From CAZOKN01 sp964580525 (lineage in GTDB: Bacteria > Pseudomonadota > Alphaproteobacteria > Rickettsiales > UBA6187), in NCBI GenBank assembly GCA_964580525.1, contig CAZOKN010000019.1:1-34137 (forward strand): a stretch of 34,137 nt of DNA, read 5' to 3'. The notes beneath the pieces are model-generated. The model ran no database searches. It saw nothing but the letters and a program-made list of their open reading frames with translations, and had not been told where the DNA came from. Both the position numbers and the translations under genes were made by a program. Position 1 is the first letter of the stretch. Each line of letters opens with the position of its first letter. Of this stretch, positions 7,196 to 16,798 are shown one piece after another.

Positions 7196-8404
7196 ATGCA
7201 GGTAGAACACTTTAAATTTCTCGAAAATATTCTAAAATATTTCGAGCCACAGCCTATGGAAATAGTCCATCTTCCCAGCTCATTAGGGCGCATTCTGGCT
7301 GTAGACCTCAGGGCGAAACACACCTCCCCTTACAAAGATATTTCTGCAATACATGGCTATGCAGTCTCTTCTGCTCATTCAGATGCTGTTCCGCAAACAT
7401 TCAAGCTAATTGGCGAATCCACTGCCAGCCGCCCTTTCACTGAGGAATTAACTCATGGACAGGCTGTAGAGGTTTTTTCAGGATCAGTTTTGCCTATAGG
7501 CAGCGATGCTGTTCTATCGCTAGAAGAAGCTGACAAGAAAGAAAACTCTATAATAGTTAAACAAGCTATCATCAAGGGACAAAACGTTTGCTATACAGGC
7601 GTTGATTTCATAAAAAACGAACCCGTTTTGAAAGCGGGAAAAGTTATTTCGGCAAAAGACATAGGATTAGCCGCAGCAATGGCTATAACCTGGATACCAG
7701 TTATCCGTAAACCTCAAATAGCATTTTTTGCTATTGGAGACGAGTTAGCTATGCTTGGCGATATCAGTGAAAGTACAAAAACCGCATCATCATCATCCTT
7801 AATGATCGCAGCCTTTATAGAAGCTTGCGGCGCAGTGCCTATCAATCTTGGTATTGCTAAAGATAATGATATTTCCATTCTCCGCACACTTGAAAGTGCC
7901 AAAGGCGCAGACCTTATAGTAACAAGTGGTGGTGTTTCCGCATCTTCAGATGGTCTGTTGAAAAAATTGCTTGATAAGAAAAGCAAGAAAAATGAAATCA
8001 ACATTGAGCTTAGCCACAAAACAACAATATTACTTGGCGAAAAGAACGGCATTCAGGTTTTGGCATTGCCTGGACATCCTATCTCAGCACAAATATGTGC
8101 GACTCTATTTTTAAGACCTGTAATACACAAAATGACTGACATGCGTCAGAAAGTATTCAAAAAAGGCCATGCCTTACTTGACCGCGATCTGGACATAAAC
8201 GATAAAAAAATGGATTATATTTTCTCGCGTCTGGAAGAAGGAGAAGACAAACATTTGAGAGTTATGCCCGCATCATCATATGACAGAGTTTTGATGTCAG
8301 CCCTCGCCCATTCAGATTGCCTGATAACAGTAGATCCGCAAAAAAGCAAAAAGGGCGACAGCGTCTGCATAACCAGATTCTTATGTTCTGTGATTAGCGG
8401 CTAA
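7196..8404 (+). CDS. MoeA-like molybdopterin molybdotransferase, diverged
   Basis: Homologous over its full 402 residues to MoeA, which inserts molybdate into adenylated molybdopterin. Recognisable landmarks are GYAVSSA (54-60), IPVIRKPQIAFFAIGDEL (167-184), INLGIAKDND, TSGGVS (243-248) and LPGHPISAQI (291-300). Several normally invariant positions are changed: AMDGYA is AIHGYA (Asp to His53), the YDTN or YDSN motif is absent (TASSSS instead), GGVSVG plus acidic residue is GGVSASSDG, the KPGKP loop is SHKTT (273-277), and LPGNP is LPGHP. Molybdenum insertion is therefore doubtful. ATG at 7196 has GAGGG 9 bases upstream, and TATAAT at 7157-7162 is a likely -10. The gene is single, with no other molybdenum-cofactor gene nearby. 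Confidence 0.8.
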   Translation: MQVEHFKFLENILKYFEPQPMEIVHLPSSLGRILAVDLRAKHTSPYKDISAIHGYAVSSAHSDAVPQTFKLIGESTASRPFTEELTHGQAVEVFSGSVLPIGSDAVLSLEEADKKENSIIVKQAIIKGQNVCYTGVDFIKNEPVLKAGKVISAKDIGLAAAMAITWIPVIRKPQIAFFAIGDELAMLGDISESTKTASSSSLMIAAFIEACGAVPINLGIAKDNDISILRTLESAKGADLIVTSGGVSASSDGLLKKLLDKKSKKNEINIELSHKTTILLGEKNGIQVLALPGHPISAQICATLFLRPVIHKMTDMRQKVFKKGHALLDRDLDINDKKMDYIFSRLEEGEDKHLRVMPASSYDRVLMSALAHSDCLITVDPQKSKKGDSVCITRFLCSVISG

Positions 8405-8406
8405 TA

Positions 8407-11133
8407 CTAATCCAGCTTTCCATGGCATTGCTTATATTTTTTTCCTGAACCACAAGGACAAGGCTCATTTCTGGCAACTTTTCCCCAAGTTTCCGAATCA
8501 GCAGAATCACGCTTATCAGGAGAAACTTTTTTATTGTTTTTTCCCAATACAGCCACCGTTCCACTACGACCTATAAGCGCAGGATCTACTCTGCTTTCCT
8601 GCATCTTTTGCTTCGGCTTTGGCACTTCTGCAAGTTTGCGTTCATCCCTATGCTCAGCAGAAAGTTCCATATGAGCAAGTCTGCCAGTTACAACTTCACG
8701 CAGGCGTGACAGCATATCTTCAAATAAAACAAAAGCTTCACGCTTATATTCATTCAAAGGATCTTTCTGACCATAAGCCCTAAGACCAATACCTTGCCTT
8801 AAATGATCGAGGAATAATAAATGTTCTTTCCACAATTGATCAAGAGTAAGCATTAACAATCTTTTCTCCAGCATACGCATAACGCCAGAACCATAAGCCT
8901 CTTCTTTTTTAGCAAAAAGAGCGTCAACATTTTCATCAACACGGCCAAGTATTTCTTTTTCAGCAATACCTTCTTCTTGCGCCCATTGAGCAACAGGTAA
9001 ATGTATACCGTAAGTTCTAAAAATTTCTTTGCTCAGACCATCAACATCCCACTGTTCAGGATATGATTTATGAGGAATATGCTTATCAACCAACTGCTCG
9101 GATATTTCATCACGCATAACTTTTACAGTATCTGAAACATCCTCCGAGTTCATCAATTCAACTCTCTGCTCATAAACAACCTTACGCTGATCGTTCATAA
9201 CATCGTCAAATTTCAAAAGGTTTCTACGGATATCAAAATTATGCCCCTCAACACGCTGCTGCGCTTTTTCGATAGCTCGGCTTATCCAAGGATGTGTAAT
9301 TGCTTCATCATCTTTAAGCCCAAGTTTTTGCAACATGCCGCTAATGCGTTCAGAACCAAAAATTCTCATTAAGTCGTCTTCCAGTGAAAGGAAGAATTTT
9401 GAAACACCAGGATCACCCTGACGCCCTGCACGACCACGCAACTGATTATCAATGCGTCGGCTTTCATGTCTTTCAGTTCCCAAAACATAAAGACCGCCAG
9501 CTGCTTTCACTTTTTCTTTATCTTCAGCAACTTGTTTTTTAATTTTATTTCTCAATTCTTCTTCATTAGGATTGCTGCCAGCTTTTTCGATTGCATCCTG
9601 CAACAACATTTCAACATTACCGCCGAGCATAATATCCGTACCACGACCGGCCATGTTTGTAGCGATGGTGATAGTGCCAGGACGTCCCGCCTGAGCGATT
9701 ATGTGCGCTTCTCTTTCATGTTGTTTTGCGTTTAGAACATTATGCGGAATTTTTTTAGTTTTGAGCATTTTTGAAATAAGCTCAGATTTTTCAATGCTAA
9801 CTGTTCCCACAAGAACAGGCTGGCCGTTTTTATAGCATTCTTCTATAACCTTAGCGATTGCCTTATATTTTTCTTCCGCAGATCTGTAAATATCATCATC
9901 AATATCCTGCCTTGAAACTATCAAATTAGGCGGAACAGAAACCACTTCAAGTTTATAAATATCAGCAAATTCATCAGCTTCTGTCATGGCTGTTCCGGTC
10001 ATACCGGAAAGTTTGTTATATAGCCTGAAATAATTCTGGAATGTAACTGAAGCCAAAGTTTGGTTTTCATTTTTCACAGGCACATCTTCTTTTGCTTCCA
10101 ATGCCTGATGCAAACCATCAGAATATCTACGGCCTTCCATCATACGACCGGTAAATTCATCAATGATAACAACTTTTTGATCTTTGATGATATAGTCGAC
10201 ATCTTTAGTGAATAATTTATGCGCACGCAAAGCCTGGTTAACGTGATGCACTAAAGCGATAGAAGTTAGATCGTAAAGATTACCGCCCTGCTCAAGCAAG
10301 CCCGCAGCTGCCAACAGCTCTTCAATTTTGTTAGTACCATCTTCTGTTAAAACTATGCTTCTGGCTTTTTCATCTTTCTCATAATCGCCTTCTGCAAGCT
10401 TTGGAATCAGCTTATCTATTTTATAATATAGTTCAGAATTATCTTCCGTAGGACCTGATATAATCAGCGGCGTTCTGGCTTCGTCGATTAATATTGAATC
10501 CACTTCGTCAACGATAGCAAAGTTAAAACCTCTTTGAACCATTTCTTCCGGCGCAAATTTCATGTTATCGCGCAAATAGTCGAAACCAAATTCGTTGTTT
10601 GTACCGTGGGTGATATCGCAGGCATATGCCTCTTTGCGACCATCATCATCCAAATCATTTACAACACAGCCAACTGTTAATCCCAGGAATCTATAGATTG
10701 AACCCATCCAGTGCGAGTCACGTTCAGCAAGATAATCGTTCACTGTAACAACGTGGGCACCTTTGCCTTCTAGGGCATTAAGATAAACCGGCAATGTAGC
10801 TGTAAGGGTTTTACCCTCCCCTGTTTTCATTTCGGCAATCATTCCTTTGTGGAGTATTATACCGCCCAAAACCTGCACATCAAAATGACGCGTACCATGC
10901 AAACGCTTTGCTGCTTCGCGCACAACGGCAAATGCTTCCGGCAATATATCGTCCAATGTTTCGCCATTGGCCAAACGCGATTTAAACTCATTGGTTTTAG
11001 CTTTTAATTGCTCATCTGAAAGTTTCGATATTGCCGGTTCAAACTCGTTAACCTTTTTTACAATAGGATATAGCGACTTAAGAACGCGCTCGTTAACAGT
11101 ACCGAAAATCTTTTTTGCTATAGAAAAAAACAT
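8407..11133 (-). CDS. secA: Preprotein translocase ATPase SecA
   Basis: The motor that drives unfolded proteins through SecYEG. At 908 residues it is normal length. The N-terminus MFFSIAKKIFG leads to the helix LYPIVKKVNEFEP. Walker A is MKTGEGKT (102-109), Walker B with the DEAD-like motif is IVDEVDSILIDEARTPL, and motif VI is RIDNQLRGRAGRQGDPG. The C-terminal zinc-binding tail CPCGSGKKYKQCHG binds SecB and lipids. An upstream in-frame start at 11259 is rejected: the flgE terminator and the likely promoter lie between it and 11133. AGGA and GAG stand just before the ATG at 11133. It converges with moeA, 2 bp between stops. Confidence 0.97.
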   Translation of the reverse strand: MFFSIAKKIFGTVNERVLKSLYPIVKKVNEFEPAISKLSDEQLKAKTNEFKSRLANGETLDDILPEAFAVVREAAKRLHGTRHFDVQVLGGIILHKGMIAEMKTGEGKTLTATLPVYLNALEGKGAHVVTVNDYLAERDSHWMGSIYRFLGLTVGCVVNDLDDDGRKEAYACDITHGTNNEFGFDYLRDNMKFAPEEMVQRGFNFAIVDEVDSILIDEARTPLIISGPTEDNSELYYKIDKLIPKLAEGDYEKDEKARSIVLTEDGTNKIEELLAAAGLLEQGGNLYDLTSIALVHHVNQALRAHKLFTKDVDYIIKDQKVVIIDEFTGRMMEGRRYSDGLHQALEAKEDVPVKNENQTLASVTFQNYFRLYNKLSGMTGTAMTEADEFADIYKLEVVSVPPNLIVSRQDIDDDIYRSAEEKYKAIAKVIEECYKNGQPVLVGTVSIEKSELISKMLKTKKIPHNVLNAKQHEREAHIIAQAGRPGTITIATNMAGRGTDIMLGGNVEMLLQDAIEKAGSNPNEEELRNKIKKQVAEDKEKVKAAGGLYVLGTERHESRRIDNQLRGRAGRQGDPGVSKFFLSLEDDLMRIFGSERISGMLQKLGLKDDEAITHPWISRAIEKAQQRVEGHNFDIRRNLLKFDDVMNDQRKVVYEQRVELMNSEDVSDTVKVMRDEISEQLVDKHIPHKSYPEQWDVDGLSKEIFRTYGIHLPVAQWAQEEGIAEKEILGRVDENVDALFAKKEEAYGSGVMRMLEKRLLMLTLDQLWKEHLLFLDHLRQGIGLRAYGQKDPLNEYKREAFVLFEDMLSRLREVVTGRLAHMELSAEHRDERKLAEVPKPKQKMQESRVDPALIGRSGTVAVLGKNNKKVSPDKRDSADSETWGKVARNEPCPCGSGKKYKQCHGKLD

Positions 11134-11169
11134 ATATCTCTTTGTCCTTTTATGTAGGATTCGAGCATA

Positions 11170-11198
11170 TATATATGACTTCCACCCCTGAAAGTAAA
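11170..11198 (-). promoter_or_regulatory. Probable secA promoter
   Basis: On the minus strand, TTTACT (11193-11198), a 17-bp spacer and TATATA (11170-11175). The implied start near 11163 gives a leader of about 30 bases to the secA ATG. It lies between the upstream flagellar terminator and secA, where a promoter is needed. Confidence 0.5.
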
Positions 11199-11207
11199 GT
11201 ACCTTGC

Positions 11208-11234
11208 AAAAAGAAAAAGCGAGCCTTAGCTCGC
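11208..11234 (-). terminator. Rho-independent terminator of the fliK-flgD-flgE operon
   Basis: On the minus strand, GCGAGC-TAAG-GCTCGC (11219-11234) followed by TTTTTCTTTTT (11208-11218). Classic stem, tetraloop and U-tract. It ends the flagellar transcript before the secA promoter. Confidence 0.88.
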
Positions 11235-11268
11235 CTTCCTTTTTCAACTTTAAGAGCACCTTATACCA

Positions 11269-11290
11269 TTTCAGATCAAATTATCTGAAA
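11269..11290 (-). terminator. Hairpin directly after flgE
   Basis: Perfect 8-bp stem TTTCAGAT (11269-11276) with ATCTGAAA (11283-11290), 6-base loop, 17 bp beyond the flgE stop. No U-tract follows, so it is more likely a 3'-end stabilising hairpin in front of the true terminator. Confidence 0.5.
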
Positions 11291-11307
11291 CGATAGTTGA
11301 GAAAACC

Positions 11308-14199
11308 TTATAATCTTCTATTTAACTCGTCTTCCATCGCTTTAATCGTGGAAATCAAAGTTGCGTTTGCGTTATAGTTTGACTGAATACCAATGGTACT
11401 GGTCAATTCTTCCGCGATATCCGAAGTCGAACCTTCCAGTGAGCTAGGCACGATAACACCCGCACCACCTTGGCCGGCAAGCTTTAAGTTCACTTCACCC
11501 GAGGCTTGAGTAATTTCGAATACGTTACCTGTTTTCGGAGCAAGAGAGTTCTGGTCGGCAACAGTGATAATAGGAAGTTTATATATCGCTTTAATCTGAC
11601 CGTTACTGAATAATGCGTTAATAGTACCATCCGCTTCCATGCTTATTCCCTTAAACTGTCCGGCTTCAACACCGTTCTGATTTAGGAAGTCAACGTTATA
11701 AGCTGCGTCAAATTGTCTCATACCATCAGTTGCGCCAACTGTTCCAAAGTCAAAAGAGAAACTTGTCGGATCACTCTGTCCGCCGGCAACAGGCGCCCAA
11801 GTGATAGAAATATCTGTAAAGCCTGTACCAACAGTTGCCAAAGTACCGTCACCATTGAAAGTTATATTACCTGACGCCACCAAACCATCGCTAGTACCGC
11901 CTAATATTTCAGAAGGATTTGCAGCATGCAATTCAACCGCCCAGTTATTAGCACCGGCATTTAGGAAGTCTAAAGAAAAGTCATGTCCTGTTCCCAACTG
12001 ATCAAATATACGAACGTTACGTGTAAAGTGTGGCGTAATTCTTCCGCCTGACATGTTCAAGTTAGGATTTGAAGGATCATAATCCGGGTCAATAGTCGCT
12101 GTTTGCGCACCCGCTGCCACTGTTCCGTCAATGCCAAGTTCGGTGAAGAATCCATCACCACTAGCTCCTGCTGCTAAACCAAGTTCAGCAAGAAGGTCTG
12201 CGTTATTTGCGCCTCCTACAGTTATTTGCGCTGCACCCTCAACAGCTATTGAAGCGTTAGTTCCTGTCGTAAGAGTTGTTGTAAAACCATCGGCTGCAAG
12301 CAAGGCATCAAGTTGAGCTAAAGTTGAAAATCTTTCATTTGCTCCACCTGCTATATCTTGCGCTGCAACTATCGTACAAGTATTCGCCGCCGCACCACCA
12401 AAATCTCCACCAAGTGCAGCAACTATATTAGCACCTGTGATACCACCGGTAGTAGCAGAAACACCTATAGGCCTATTGGCACCAGCAGCGGCACCAACAC
12501 CAGTATCTGTAGTGCTGATATAAAGCTTACCGTTAACTACCTTTGCTGAGAACAATCCAGCACTAGATATTGCAGTAGCGAGTGTATTCAAGCTATTGAA
12601 TTGTCCAGTTCCTGGCGTTGTAAGTAGGTTACATGTAACTTGTTGTGTAATTGTACCATCACTAAAAGTTATAGTTACACCATTGGCAAGACCTCCACCC
12701 GCAGAAAAAACCCCACTCGCAGTAGTTGCTCCAAATATTCCAGCACTTACATCTTTACTGACACCGACACCACCATAAGAATAAGTACCTGAATTAGTAC
12801 CATCATTAAACGATACCGTTGAAACACCAGCTCCTATACCTGTACCATCACCAATTTCCGAAACCATATCACTACCCCTTACAGGTACTATGACATCATT
12901 TTGTGCATTTGCACCATTCTCCGCCGAAGATAAATCAACATCAACCTGGTCATAATTTTTTGTAACTGTAAAATTGAGCAACGGATCTTTAGAAAATACG
13001 TCGATAGTTGCATTGGTTGTTGGATTGTTAATTACAGCATTAAGCGCCGCCACACCACTTGTAGCTGTCACCAAACTATAAAGACTGTCCATTGAGTTAA
13101 ATCTGTTTGTTGTACCAGATGCCGCAGGTTCATCGCTGAAGCCCAAACCAGAAACCAACGTACTAGTTCCAACATTTGTAAATGTTATTGCATCGTTAGG
13201 ATCAGTTGATGATACATATAATCTGCCACCAGAAGTTCTCGCTGTAAGACCTGGAACTTTATTAATAGCAATCGCTAATGAATCCAAGCTATTAAAATCA
13301 CCCTGAGGCTGCGTAGTATCCGAAATAGTTGCTTTGTAAGTGAAAGTAGCCGCACCACTTTGAACAGTACTAATTTTAAACTGATCACCGTTAGCTAAAG
13401 TTGTGCCAGCAGTAAATGCTGTAGAAGTTAAAATCGAACCATACACACCACCAGTCACAGCTACGTCCGCTGATTTTGCAAAACCACCATAGGTAAATGT
13501 ATGATCGTTAGCAGAAAGGCCACCCGCATTAAATGTTATAGAATCGCCCTCTTCCATACCAGAACCAGGAATTATTATATAGTCAGAATGTAGAGAATCG
13601 TTAGCAGTAGATGCAGGATTGATTGTAACACCAGAACCTTGGAATATGCTCTGACCAGCATTCAAATTCATACCAATATCTATGGCAGTTGTTGCAGAAG
13701 CCGTACCGCTCGCAGTATTGATGTCAACAGGAACCAAGCTGTCTGCCGATGCGAAAGATGTTGTATAAGTTGTATTGCCAACTGTACCAGGTAATCTGCC
13801 TTGGTCGTCCAACGGCCATGCTAATAATTTATAATTGCCTGTATTCACCAGCTGACCAACGTTGTTAACGTCAAAAGATCCAGCTCTTGTTAGCAACGTA
13901 GTTCCGCCAGAATCTTGCACCGCAAAAAATCCATTGCCCGATATTGCAAGGTCGGTCGCTCTTCCTGTAGATTGTATAAGGCCCTGTTTTTCAATAAGTG
14001 GCTTTGCTGTAACACTCACACCACCGCTCGAATAGCTTGCGCTTCCTGCAGTGTTGGTAACCAACGTGGAAAATAAACCTCTAACCGCTTTATATCCGGT
14101 TGTACCAGCGTTTGCGATGTTATCCGCGCTGATAGAGATACCCGTACTTTGTGCTTGCAGTCCTGTTACCGCTGCATTCCGTGCTCCCGCTAGACCCAT
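11308..14199 (-). CDS. flgE: Flagellar hook protein FlgE, unusually large
   Basis: Subunit of the flagellar hook, the universal joint outside the cell. The N-terminus (GLAGARNAAVTGLQAQ, then ISADNIANAGTTGYKA) is the coiled-coil rod-hook signature, ATDLAISGNGFFAV (81-94) is the conserved follow-on, and the C-terminus has SNYNANATLISTIKAMEDEL. At 963 residues it is about twice the 400 of enteric FlgE. The extra mass is a pair of related modules at about 206-395 and 436-670, both with the order (T/S)YGG, VSGG-like turn, LANG, F-NSL-LA-AI and LY-ST. Very Ala-Gly-Ser-Thr rich. AAGGAG stands 7 bases before the ATG. It ends the operon after fliK and flgD. Confidence 0.92.
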   Translation of the reverse strand: MGLAGARNAAVTGLQAQSTGISISADNIANAGTTGYKAVRGLFSTLVTNTAGSASYSSGGVSVTAKPLIEKQGLIQSTGRATDLAISGNGFFAVQDSGGTTLLTRAGSFDVNNVGQLVNTGNYKLLAWPLDDQGRLPGTVGNTTYTTSFASADSLVPVDINTASGTASATTAIDIGMNLNAGQSIFQGSGVTINPASTANDSLHSDYIIIPGSGMEEGDSITFNAGGLSANDHTFTYGGFAKSADVAVTGGVYGSILTSTAFTAGTTLANGDQFKISTVQSGAATFTYKATISDTTQPQGDFNSLDSLAIAINKVPGLTARTSGGRLYVSSTDPNDAITFTNVGTSTLVSGLGFSDEPAASGTTNRFNSMDSLYSLVTATSGVAALNAVINNPTTNATIDVFSKDPLLNFTVTKNYDQVDVDLSSAENGANAQNDVIVPVRGSDMVSEIGDGTGIGAGVSTVSFNDGTNSGTYSYGGVGVSKDVSAGIFGATTASGVFSAGGGLANGVTITFSDGTITQQVTCNLLTTPGTGQFNSLNTLATAISSAGLFSAKVVNGKLYISTTDTGVGAAAGANRPIGVSATTGGITGANIVAALGGDFGGAAANTCTIVAAQDIAGGANERFSTLAQLDALLAADGFTTTLTTGTNASIAVEGAAQITVGGANNADLLAELGLAAGASGDGFFTELGIDGTVAAGAQTATIDPDYDPSNPNLNMSGGRITPHFTRNVRIFDQLGTGHDFSLDFLNAGANNWAVELHAANPSEILGGTSDGLVASGNITFNGDGTLATVGTGFTDISITWAPVAGGQSDPTSFSFDFGTVGATDGMRQFDAAYNVDFLNQNGVEAGQFKGISMEADGTINALFSNGQIKAIYKLPIITVADQNSLAPKTGNVFEITQASGEVNLKLAGQGGAGVIVPSSLEGSTSDIAEELTSTIGIQSNYNANATLISTIKAMEDELNRRL

Positions 14200-14237
14200 A
14201 ATTTTCTCCTTATTACCTTATTAAATTAAATATAAAA

Positions 14238-14960
14238 TTAGTTTGTAGTAGTTGCTACATTCGTCATGGAGTGTATTGCTGTAACCTTATCAAGAGTAGT
14301 GGTTATAGAACCAATACCCAGCAAAACATCGTCCCCATCAAATCTGGCTGAATCAACTATGCCGGAAGTATATGTTTGCACAGATACCGGAAGATCACTG
14401 CTACCTTTATAGGTGATATCAACAGTATATTTTCCGTCTTTAAGCTGATTACCGTTATTGTCTGTGCCATCCCAAGCCATAGGATTTTTACCAATCTTGT
14501 TGCTGCCCTTGCCGGTAAAAACAACTCTTCCGGATTCATCTTTAACACTCACATCAACCTGGTCAGTCGCCGCTGTAAGATTATAGAAAAAATGGCTCAA
14601 ACCACCCTGAAGAGCAATATCAGAAGATTTAAATTCAATATCTTTATCAAGATAAGAAACCGGACTGCCTAATTGTCCGCCGGTTTTTCCTTGCAACAAA
14701 TTAACTATTTTTTCCAAATTCTGATTTTGGTTAACTGCCTGCTCAACAGACGAAAGCCTTGTTATACTATCAATAAACTCAGTACCCTTCATAGGCTCCA
14801 AAGGATCTTGATGCTTTAGCTGCGCTAATAATATTTTTAGAAACTGATCCTGAGTACCAATAAAATTTTGCTTAGCCTGATCAGCTTGCGACATACTGGT
14901 AGAACCAGAAGAAGAAGCGGCAGTGGAACTGGAAGCTAATATATCCGCAGCAGACACCAT
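14238..14960 (-). CDS. flgD: Flagellar hook-capping protein FlgD
   Basis: Scaffold at the tip of the growing hook that lets FlgE subunits polymerise. The N-terminal signature DQFLKILLAQLKHQDPLEPM followed by GTEFI (near 38-62) and SSVEQAVNQNQNLEKI is diagnostic. The C-terminal half has the FlgD Ig/Tudor pattern, with VVFTGKG and the turn WDGTDNNGNQLKDGKY. Length 240 is typical, and the first 30 residues are Ser/Ala rich, as usual for a secreted cap. It begins 3 bp after the fliK stop, implying coupling, and precedes flgE by 38 bp. Confidence 0.94.
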   Translation of the reverse strand: MVSAADILASSSTAASSSGSTSMSQADQAKQNFIGTQDQFLKILLAQLKHQDPLEPMKGTEFIDSITRLSSVEQAVNQNQNLEKIVNLLQGKTGGQLGSPVSYLDKDIEFKSSDIALQGGLSHFFYNLTAATDQVDVSVKDESGRVVFTGKGSNKIGKNPMAWDGTDNNGNQLKDGKYTVDITYKGSSDLPVSVQTYTSGIVDSARFDGDDVLLGIGSITTTLDKVTAIHSMTNVATTTN

Positions 14961-14963
14961 AAC

Positions 14964-16691
14964 CTAAACCCTTATATCAAGCCCATCTACAGCAATCATG
15001 CCTGATTGATACTGATAGGCCCCAACATTGTTAGAAATTTGTGAAAGATCCTCTTCCTGAGAACCGTAAGAATTAGCAAAAGACGATTGATCCATAAATT
15101 GTTTCCATTGCTCATTACCTCTGTCATGGAAACTAAAGCTCAAATTGCTCTGATCAGTCTTAAGAGCATCTTGAAGCATATCCCTCAAAACAGTTGCTTC
15201 TTTTTGCAATAAGTTAAGAGTATCTGTATTTTCTGCCATTACAGAAATTTTTGTCTTACCATCAGAAGACATTTCCATACGAATATCAACTTTTCCCAAC
15301 TCTTTTGGATGCAATTGTATCGAGATATTTTTACCATCTTTGCCAGCTAATCCCGACATGCCGAATTTTATCTGGCTGATAACATCTTCAGCATTGGCAG
15401 CTGTGCTTGAATTAGCCGAAGGGAAAGAAGCACCATCAACATATTTTTGGAATTTTACAAAATCACCCTGCAGCAAAGGTGCCGGCGCGTTGTCAGAAGT
15501 ATTGCTTAACAATGAATTTAATTTTTCTTTATAGCCGCCAGAATCGCCACCAGTTGAATTATTACCATCTGAATGCTTAGCTTGACCAACTGCCTGCCCT
15601 ACAACGTTTGCCAATTGCTCAACTTTTTGCTGAACACCATCTCTGGATTGTTGATCTAATTTCAAACTTAAATCTTTATTTTGCTGCAAGTTGCCAACAA
15701 GACTATCTCTAACTTGGTTGGTATTATGAGCAGTTTCAGTTTTAGGAGCCGTTTCAGTTTTAGAAAGATTTTGCAAATCAATCTTCTTCTCAGAACCTTG
15801 ATTATCAGAATCATCTTTCAATAAAGATATGATTTGGTCAGATTTAACATCAGATTGAGAAACATCAGGAGCAGAAGCATTTTCCTGCGCCACTTGCAAA
15901 ACAGCTGTCGCAACAACTTTAGTGCCGCCATTATCATCTTGCTTAATTTTAGATAATAAATCCTCTGACAGCTTCAAACCATCTGGCAAAATTTCTGCAA
16001 TAAATTGATTATTCGCTTTCTCATTAGATGCAGCATTAACTTCTTTAACAGAAGCCTGGTCAACAACACCGCTCAATTGCTGAACAACATTGCCAGCTTC
16101 CTGAGCTACGCTATCAGTTGCAGTGCCATCTTCCAATCCTGCAGTCAAAGCATCAAGCTCAGAACCAGCATCAGAATCTTGCTTATTATCCACACCTTGC
16201 AACATTAATAATGCAGCCAAAGCATTGCCGCCAGAACCTGCATTATCTTTAAGTTGCTTTATACCATTATAAACATTTGAAAGGTTCGCTTGAGCATTTG
16301 TCTCCGGAGCTGGAGTTTTATTGCCAGATACTTGCTCAACAACCTTATTAACTATCAAAGAAATAAGATCATTAGGCTGATTATCAGAATTTGATGCGGC
16401 AGTTTTTTCTCCATCAACGGAAATATTTTCCACATCACCCGAATTATCAACATTAGCTGAAAGGAGTTTAGTATCGCTACTAATATCATTTGATTTAGTT
16501 TTATTAGAGAATATAGAGATGCCGCTAGAACGATAAGTTTTATCATCGCTAACCACTTTTTTAACAGGGGCATCAAGGCTATCCTTGAACTTATTACCAG
16601 ACAGCACAACGCTAGAAGAGTCAGATTTTTTAGTAAAATCTGGCCTATCTATTTGCTGCGTTGTTAATATGTCTAGTAAACCTAAGTTCAT
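14964..16691 (-). CDS. fliK: Flagellar hook-length control protein FliK
   Basis: Secreted ruler that sets hook length and switches export to filament substrates. The long N-terminal part is low-complexity (Asn, Asp, Ser, Gln, Val rich), as expected of a ruler. The C-terminal domain (about 435-535) carries the conserved Flg_hook core: SIQLHPKELGKVDIRMEMS, then a KISVMAE strand and LRDMLQDAL. A TTG 9 bases upstream in frame is possible, but the ATG at 16691 gives MNLGLLDIL and is preferred; neither has a strong ribosome-binding site. It is the first visible gene of the operon. The assembly gap lies about 70 bp upstream, so its promoter may be incomplete here. Confidence 0.88.
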   Translation of the reverse strand: MNLGLLDILTTQQIDRPDFTKKSDSSSVVLSGNKFKDSLDAPVKKVVSDDKTYRSSGISIFSNKTKSNDISSDTKLLSANVDNSGDVENISVDGEKTAASNSDNQPNDLISLIVNKVVEQVSGNKTPAPETNAQANLSNVYNGIKQLKDNAGSGGNALAALLMLQGVDNKQDSDAGSELDALTAGLEDGTATDSVAQEAGNVVQQLSGVVDQASVKEVNAASNEKANNQFIAEILPDGLKLSEDLLSKIKQDDNGGTKVVATAVLQVAQENASAPDVSQSDVKSDQIISLLKDDSDNQGSEKKIDLQNLSKTETAPKTETAHNTNQVRDSLVGNLQQNKDLSLKLDQQSRDGVQQKVEQLANVVGQAVGQAKHSDGNNSTGGDSGGYKEKLNSLLSNTSDNAPAPLLQGDFVKFQKYVDGASFPSANSSTAANAEDVISQIKFGMSGLAGKDGKNISIQLHPKELGKVDIRMEMSSDGKTKISVMAENTDTLNLLQKEATVLRDMLQDALKTDQSNLSFSFHDRGNEQWKQFMDQSSFANSYGSQEEDLSQISNNVGAYQYQSGMIAVDGLDIRV

Positions 16692-16764
16692 ACGAATCAA
16701 AACTACATAAAGTTAATTCGTATAAATCAAAGCAATTAGTGTGCCAATTTTTTAAGATCAAGAT

Positions 16765-16774
16765 NNNNNNNNNN
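16765..16774. other. Assembly gap (10 Ns)
   Basis: Ten undetermined bases between fliK and rpe. The length is probably a placeholder, so the true distance and contents between the two genes are unknown, and even their adjacency depends on scaffolding. Confidence 0.98.
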
Positions 16775-16798
16775 TCAATTGTAGAATGATTATGTATT

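Noticed and set aside
11134..11259. Longer N-terminus for SecA (42 extra residues)
   Set aside because: The extension overlaps a rho-independent terminator and the likely secA promoter, and has no similarity to SecA. The ATG at 11133 matches the family.
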